10,638 nt of DNA, from contig JAFYIM010000077.1 of NCBI GenBank assembly GCA_017538635.1, forward strand, positions 1-10,638, in the 5' to 3' direction. The notes under the pieces were generated by a model. The model was not told the origin of the DNA, ran no database searches, and was given only the letters and a program-made list of their open reading frames with translations. Within the stretch, counting starts at the first letter, position 1; every line of letters starts with the position of its first letter. This DNA is from a bacterium (GTDB lineage: Bacteria; UBA3054). A program made the translations under genes and the position numbers. Shown here in pieces: positions 7,169 to 10,638 of this stretch.

Positions 7169-7795
7169 CTATTTCTGGGGAACGTAGAGGACGTCGCCGA
7201 TCTGCAAAGAGCTCTTTTCAGTGTTGTTCATCTTCATCAGAGTGGCGGAGGCGACGCCGAAAGTTCTGGCGATCTTGGAGAAAGTGTCACCCGGCACTAC
7301 GGTGTAGGTCGTGACGTCCGGGGCCTGGCTGATCTCGGAAGTGTCCGCTCTGAGAAGCAGGACTTTCCCGACAGAAAGCGTTGAGCCGGGTCTCAGGCCG
7401 TTCAGATTGCAGAGCAATTTCTCATCGATGCCGTAGGCTTTGGCGATGCTTTCCGTGGTGTCGCCGTTCATGCACTTGTGCAGGTAATTCTTGGAGTTGA
7501 CGGCTGAGCCTTTGCTGACGTTAAGACCCGCCGAGGCCGGAACCAACAGATCAGTGTCCGGTCCGCTCTTGTCGTCCTTGCTTACGGTGACCGTAGGCCC
7601 GGCGTTGCTGTCGGGAACGCTTATTGGTTTCTCAACGGCCGGACTGATGGTAGTCTCGGTCAGCAGGGCGGGCTTAAGGATAGGTTCGGGCGGTTCCGTC
7701 GGGGCGGAAAGCATAACTTCCGAGCTCTTGCGGCAGCCTAAAAAGGCCAGGGCAAGGGCAGCGGCCAAAAATAGATATAATTTCAAGGTATTCAT
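7169..7795 (-). CDS. Lipoprotein with two LysM domains
   Basis: The 208-residue product starts MNTLKLYLFLAAALALAFLG followed by Cys21, a signal peptide with a lipobox-like FLGC, so it is probably a lipid-anchored exported protein. A Pro/Ser/Thr-rich linker (about 28-100) leads to two LysM modules. The first is at about 103-149 (GDTTESIAKAYGIDEKLLCN), and the second at about 162-206 (YTVVPGDTFSKIARTFGV, ending in GDVLYVPQK). LysM domains bind the GlcNAc-containing glycan of peptidoglycan, so the protein likely tethers or scaffolds at the cell wall. No peptidase or amidase domain follows, unlike NlpD-type proteins. An in-frame ATG at 7828 would add 11 residues, but a promoter -10 element lies between it and ATG 7795, which argues for the shorter form. 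It is the first gene of the five-gene minus-strand unit. Confidence 0.85.
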   Translation of the reverse strand: MNTLKLYLFLAAALALAFLGCRKSSEVMLSAPTEPPEPILKPALLTETTISPAVEKPISVPDSNAGPTVTVSKDDKSGPDTDLLVPASAGLNVSKGSAVNSKNYLHKCMNGDTTESIAKAYGIDEKLLCNLNGLRPGSTLSVGKVLLLRADTSEISQAPDVTTYTVVPGDTFSKIARTFGVASATLMKMNNTEKSSLQIGDVLYVPQK

Positions 7796-7802
7796 ACTCT
7801 TT

Positions 7803-7832
7803 ATTCTACCAAAAGAGCGGAGTTTCATACAA
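7803..7832 (-). promoter_or_regulatory. Promoter of the LysM-gcvT-YfhO-GT unit, predicted leaderless
   Basis: On the minus strand, TTGTAT (-35, 7832-7827), an 18-nt spacer ending in TGG, and TAGAAT (-10, 7808-7803) form an extended -10 promoter (TG-N-TAGAAT). The -10 ends 7 nt before the ATG at 7795, the same distance as at the helicase gene. No Shine-Dalgarno lies between. Transcription would start at or beside the start codon. Confidence 0.6.
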
Positions 7833-7837
7833 TTGCC

Positions 7838-7866
7838 TTGCTAAAAAACCGTCCTTTTCTTACAAT
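7838..7866 (+). promoter_or_regulatory. Promoter of the polyferredoxin-reductase unit, predicted leaderless
   Basis: TTGCTA (7838-7843), a 17-nt spacer and TACAAT (7861-7866) form a sigma-70-type promoter. The -10 ends 6 nt before the GTG at 7873, leaving no room for a Shine-Dalgarno. Its -35 lies 5 bp from the -35 of the divergent LysM promoter, so the two promoters stand back to back and could share a regulator; no operator palindrome was recognised. Confidence 0.55.
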
Positions 7867-7872
7867 ATAAGT

Positions 7873-9228
7873 GTGAAAAGAAGTGTGTTTTACCGATGTG
7901 TGTGGGGTTTAAGGCTCCTTCTTTCCGCCCTGACGGTCGTCCTGGGGGCAGTTGTCTTTTTGTGCTCCGCTAAGTTTCTGGAAACCCTGCCGATGTGCCA
8001 GGCAGGACCGTCCGTTCTCCGATTGTTTTTTTCTTTCGGTCTGAACGCGCTTGCGGTCGTCCTCACCATAGCGCTTCTGACGCTTTTCTTCGGCCGCCTG
8101 TTCTGCTCCTTCATGTGTCCTTTGGGTTCTTCCTTGAGCTTCATCGCGCTCTTCTCAAAAAAAGGAAAGAAAAAGATCTATCCCTTTATCGGCGGATCTA
8201 TACTCGGTTTGTTCATCGGTTCTTTGGTTTTCGGAGTAGCCTTCGTTTTCCGTCTGCTCGATCCTTATTCGCTCTTTGGCCGCACTCTGACGGCGCCACT
8301 TTGGTTCGGCGTTATTTTCCTTATCGTTATTCTTGCCGTAACGTTTTTCTTCGGCCGGATCTTCTGCGCCAGCATATGTCCAGTCGGATTGCTCTTAAGC
8401 CTTATCGCCAGAAGATCGGCCTTCGGGATCACGATCCCCGATGAATGCGTGCACTGCGGCAAATGTGAGAAGGTCTGTCCCACGGGCTGCATAGACCAGA
8501 AGAAGAACGAAGTAAAAAGAGCTCACTGCGTCATGTGCCTGGACTGCCTGACGGTCTGCCCGAAGACCGGACCGACTTTTTCTTTCCTCTGGAAAAAATC
8601 GCAAGAGGAGAAAGCGCCGGACTTGGAGCGCAGACAATTTCTTATTTCCCTTTCCGTGGGCGCTGCTGTCGGATTGGCCGGCGGCGGACTTTTCAAGGCG
8701 ATATCAAAGAAGCGCTCAAAAGAAGAAGGCGAAAAGGAACTTTTGGTCAGGCCTCCCGGCGCCATTTCTGAAAGCTCTTTCTTAGCGAAGTGCACCGCCT
8801 GCGGACTGTGCGTAAGTAAGTGTCCGCAGAAAGTGCTGACCTTGGGCCCAGGAGGCTTCGGCGCACCGCGTCTCGATTTCAAGCGCGGTTCCTGCTCTGT
8901 TGACTGCTCGCTTTGCTCCTCGATCTGCCCGACCGGCGCGCTGAGAAAGATTGCTCCTGAGAGAAAGAAAACATTTGTCATAGGAAAGGCGATATTCAAC
9001 GCAAAGAAATGCATTGCCTTCCAGGGCGAAGGCGCCTGCGGAAAATGCGCCGTACCCTGCCCGACCGCAGCCATAACGCTTAGAGCCAACGGCACGCCGA
9101 AACTGGAAGCCGAGAAATGTCTCGGCTGCGGCGGCTGTCAAAACGTCTGTCCCACCGGCGCCATGCACGTTGCCGGCGCAGCCATACAACATTACCTTGA
9201 CGACCTGAACCAGGGAGCCTCATTATGA
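7873..9228 (+). CDS. Membrane polyferredoxin resembling a NapH-NapG fusion
   Basis: The 451-residue protein begins at GTG 7873. The first half is NapH-like. It has four membrane helices (about 11-31, 52-72, 105-127, 143-163), two FCxxxCP motifs (Cys78/82, Cys165/169) and a two-cluster ferredoxin domain (Cys192/195/198/202 and Cys219/222/225/229) expected on the cytoplasmic side. A twin-arginine segment, ERRQFLISLSVGAAVG (252-267), then opens a hydrophobic helix. The second half is NapG-like, with Cys307/310/313/317, Cys341/345/348/352, Cys380/389/392/396 and Cys416/419/422/426, enough for about four [4Fe-4S] clusters. In the periplasmic nitrate reductase system NapH and NapG pass electrons across the membrane. 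No Nap catalytic gene is here, so electron transfer to the adjacent reductases is the inferred job. Its stop overlaps the next start as ATGA. GTG 7885 is a possible later start. Confidence 0.85.
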   Translation: MKRSVFYRCVWGLRLLLSALTVVLGAVVFLCSAKFLETLPMCQAGPSVLRLFFSFGLNALAVVLTIALLTLFFGRLFCSFMCPLGSSLSFIALFSKKGKKKIYPFIGGSILGLFIGSLVFGVAFVFRLLDPYSLFGRTLTAPLWFGVIFLIVILAVTFFFGRIFCASICPVGLLLSLIARRSAFGITIPDECVHCGKCEKVCPTGCIDQKKNEVKRAHCVMCLDCLTVCPKTGPTFSFLWKKSQEEKAPDLERRQFLISLSVGAAVGLAGGGLFKAISKKRSKEEGEKELLVRPPGAISESSFLAKCTACGLCVSKCPQKVLTLGPGGFGAPRLDFKRGSCSVDCSLCSSICPTGALRKIAPERKKTFVIGKAIFNAKKCIAFQGEGACGKCAVPCPTAAITLRANGTPKLEAEKCLGCGGCQNVCPTGAMHVAGAAIQHYLDDLNQGASL

Positions 9229-10448
9229 ACAGACGAGAATTTATCAAGACCAGTGTCGCTATATTAGCGCTTACAGCCCTGGGCGGCTGCAAGAAGGAAG
9301 CTAAGACCTCGGAGAAAAAACGGGGGACTATGACCTACCGCGAATTCCCGGGAATCGGTGCGAAAGTTTCGCTCCTTGGCTACGGCCTCATGCGCATGCC
9401 GAAAGTCGGAGGGGGGCCCGAGATCGACAAGGGAAAGGGCTTCGCTCTCATCGACGAAGCCATGAAGGGCGGCATCAACTACTACGACACCGCCTGGTTC
9501 TACCACGACGGACTTTCCGAGACTTTCGCCGGCGAAGCGCTCTCACGCTATCCGAGAGACAGCTACAACCTCGCCAGCAAGCTTCCCATGCGCCTCCTTG
9601 AAAGCGGCGAGCAGGCGGAGGAGATCTTCAATAAGCAGCTTGAGAAATGCAAGGTCGATTACTTTGACTTCTACCTTCTGCATAATCTGAACGGCCCGCT
9701 TTGGGAAAAGACGCTTCATAACGGCGCGGTGGATTTCGCCATGACGCTGAAGGGAACAGGCAAGATCAAAAGGCTGGGCTTCTCTTTCCACGGCGACAAC
9801 AAGGATTTTCCGAAGATCCTCGACTACACCAAGTGGGACTTCGTGCAGATCCAGGCCAATTATTACGACTGGGACACTTTCTCCAAAGAGCAGTATGAAG
9901 AGGCAACCAAGAGGGGAATCCCGGTCGTCATTATGGAGCCTCTGAGAGGAGGGGAACTGGCTAAGCTCAGGCCCGACGCCAGGGAAGTTCTTGAAACAGC
10001 CAAGCCCGGCTCCACGCCCGCACAATGGGCTTTCCGCTACATTGCAGAAAAGGAGAACGTCCTTACGGTCCTCTCCGGAATGACGCAGATGGAGCATTTG
10101 AAAGAGAACCTCACTACCTTCTCTCCCATGGAACCGCTTTCCGAGGAAGAAGAAAAGACCTTGCAAATCGCTCTCAAAACATACAGGGAAAGCGGCATCG
10201 TGCCCTGCACCGGCTGCCGCTACTGCACGCCCTGCCCGGCGGGCGTCGCTATTCCGGATATCTTCAAGATCTACAACGACTACAGGCGCACTGTCAGGCT
10301 CTCCCAAACGAAGAAAGCCTACGAGGCGCTGGGCAAGGACGCTATCGCCTCAGCCTGCGTTGAGTGCGGCGCCTGCCTTAAGAAGTGCCCTCAGAGTATA
10401 GACATTCCCAAGGAACTCAAACGTATTCATAAAGAACTTCAAGGATAA
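9225..10448 (+). CDS. Tat-exported lipoprotein aldo/keto reductase with C-terminal ferredoxin module
   Basis: The 407-residue product has a Tat signal, NRREFIKTSVAILALTALGG followed by Cys22, which also serves as a lipobox. It is therefore likely folded with its clusters in the cytoplasm, exported and lipid-anchored. The aldo/keto reductase barrel follows, with the tetrad readable as Asp88, Tyr93, Lys119 and His153 (in NYYDTAWFYHDG, NLASKLPM and FYLLHNLNG). A ferredoxin-like tail carries Cys328/331/334/337 (CTGCRYCTPCP) and Cys378/381/384/388 (CVECGACLKKCP), the arrangement seen in the iron-sulfur aldo/keto reductase group (COG1453 type). Substrate is unknown. The ATG overlaps the polyferredoxin stop by 4 nt, with AGGGAG at 9212-9217 as Shine-Dalgarno, so the two are translationally coupled and probably partners in electron transfer. 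A second copy follows directly. Confidence 0.88.
   Translation: MNRREFIKTSVAILALTALGGCKKEAKTSEKKRGTMTYREFPGIGAKVSLLGYGLMRMPKVGGGPEIDKGKGFALIDEAMKGGINYYDTAWFYHDGLSETFAGEALSRYPRDSYNLASKLPMRLLESGEQAEEIFNKQLEKCKVDYFDFYLLHNLNGPLWEKTLHNGAVDFAMTLKGTGKIKRLGFSFHGDNKDFPKILDYTKWDFVQIQANYYDWDTFSKEQYEEATKRGIPVVIMEPLRGGELAKLRPDAREVLETAKPGSTPAQWAFRYIAEKENVLTVLSGMTQMEHLKENLTTFSPMEPLSEEEEKTLQIALKTYRESGIVPCTGCRYCTPCPAGVAIPDIFKIYNDYRRTVRLSQTKKAYEALGKDAIASACVECGACLKKCPQSIDIPKELKRIHKELQG
10441..10445 (+). promoter_or_regulatory. Shine-Dalgarno for the second reductase gene
   Basis: AAGGA ends 6 nt before the ATG at 10452 and lies in the last codons of the upstream reductase, supporting the short start-stop spacing as part of one operon. 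Confidence 0.6.
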
Positions 10449-10451
10449 GAA

Positions 10452-10638
10452 ATGAACAGACGAGATTTCATCAAAGGCTCCCTGGCCATCGCCGCATTGG
10501 CGGCCCTGGGCGGCTGCAAAGAAGGAAAGGAACCCACTGACGTGAAAGCAGGCAGTAACGAGAAAAAGAAAGGCGAAATGACGAAACGCAAACTGGGCAA
10601 CATCGCTCAAGGCGTTTCCCTTTTAGGTTACGGCTTAA
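10452..10638 (+). CDS. Second Tat-lipoprotein aldo/keto reductase, N-terminal fragment (cut by window edge)
   Basis: Sixty-two codons are open to the window end. The product starts NRRDFIKGSLAIAALAALGG followed by Cys22, a Tat signal with a lipobox almost identical to that of the upstream reductase. A Lys/Glu-rich linker about 7 residues longer follows. The protein then enters GVSLLGYGL, which matches KVSLLGYGL at the start of the upstream barrel. It is therefore a tandem paralogue, probably of similar length, but its catalytic residues and ferredoxin cysteines lie outside the window. It starts 3 nt after the upstream stop and has its own AAGGA site. Confidence 0.8.
   Translation, partial: MNRRDFIKGSLAIAALAALGGCKEGKEPTDVKAGSNEKKKGEMTKRKLGNIAQGVSLLGYGL

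Noticed and set aside
7796..7828. Earlier ATG for the LysM lipoprotein (11 more residues)
   Set aside because: The -10 element at 7808-7803 lies between the two ATGs, and the signal peptide is cleaner from ATG 7795. The alternative cannot be excluded if transcription starts further upstream.
1..10638. CRISPR arrays, insertion sequences, tRNA or rRNA genes
   Set aside because: No regular repeat-spacer pattern, transposase-like product, terminal inverted repeats, or tRNA/rRNA signature sequence was seen by reading; the window is almost entirely coding.

Overview
The window holds nine protein-coding genes, two of them cut by the window edges, packed into four transcription units with almost no spare DNA. 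No RNA genes, insertion sequences, CRISPR arrays or long repeats were seen. Base composition is near balanced, and the gene content suggests an anaerobic or fermentative bacterium with a Tat system, exported lipoproteins and many low-potential iron-sulfur proteins. A diderm such as a member of the Elusimicrobiota or a neighbouring phylum would fit, but that placement is a guess: no taxonomic marker gene is present.

Layout. At the left edge is the N-terminus of a TldD/PmbA-type metalloprotease (minus strand, 1-200), with a near-consensus promoter at 235-263. Divergent from it is a Rep-type SF1A DNA helicase (plus, 314-2323). The helicase converges, with only 5 bp between stop codons, on a five-gene minus-strand unit. 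Read 5' to 3', that unit is a LysM lipoprotein (7795-7169), aminomethyltransferase GcvT (7138-6038), two overlapping YfhO-like membrane proteins that look like the front and back halves of one larger protein (6038-4803 and 4810-3536), and a GT4-like glycosyltransferase (3546-2329). Divergent from the LysM gene is a plus-strand unit: a membrane polyferredoxin resembling a NapH-NapG fusion (7873-9228), a Tat-exported lipoprotein aldo/keto reductase with a C-terminal two-cluster ferredoxin module (9225-10448), and the start of a second, paralogous reductase (10452 to the end).

How they may work together. The LysM, YfhO-like and GT4 genes look like an envelope-glycan group with the housekeeping gene gcvT embedded in it. 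The polyferredoxin and reductases look like an electron-transfer chain. The NapH-like half would sit in the membrane with a cytoplasmic ferredoxin domain, an internal twin-arginine segment would start the exported NapG-like half, and the lipoprotein reductases would accept or donate electrons outside the cytoplasmic membrane.

The most striking non-coding signal is at the first genes of three units (helicase, LysM, polyferredoxin). Each has a TANAAT -10 element ending only 6 or 7 nt before the start codon and no Shine-Dalgarno sequence, which predicts leaderless mRNAs. Downstream operon genes, by contrast, mostly have ordinary Shine-Dalgarno sites.
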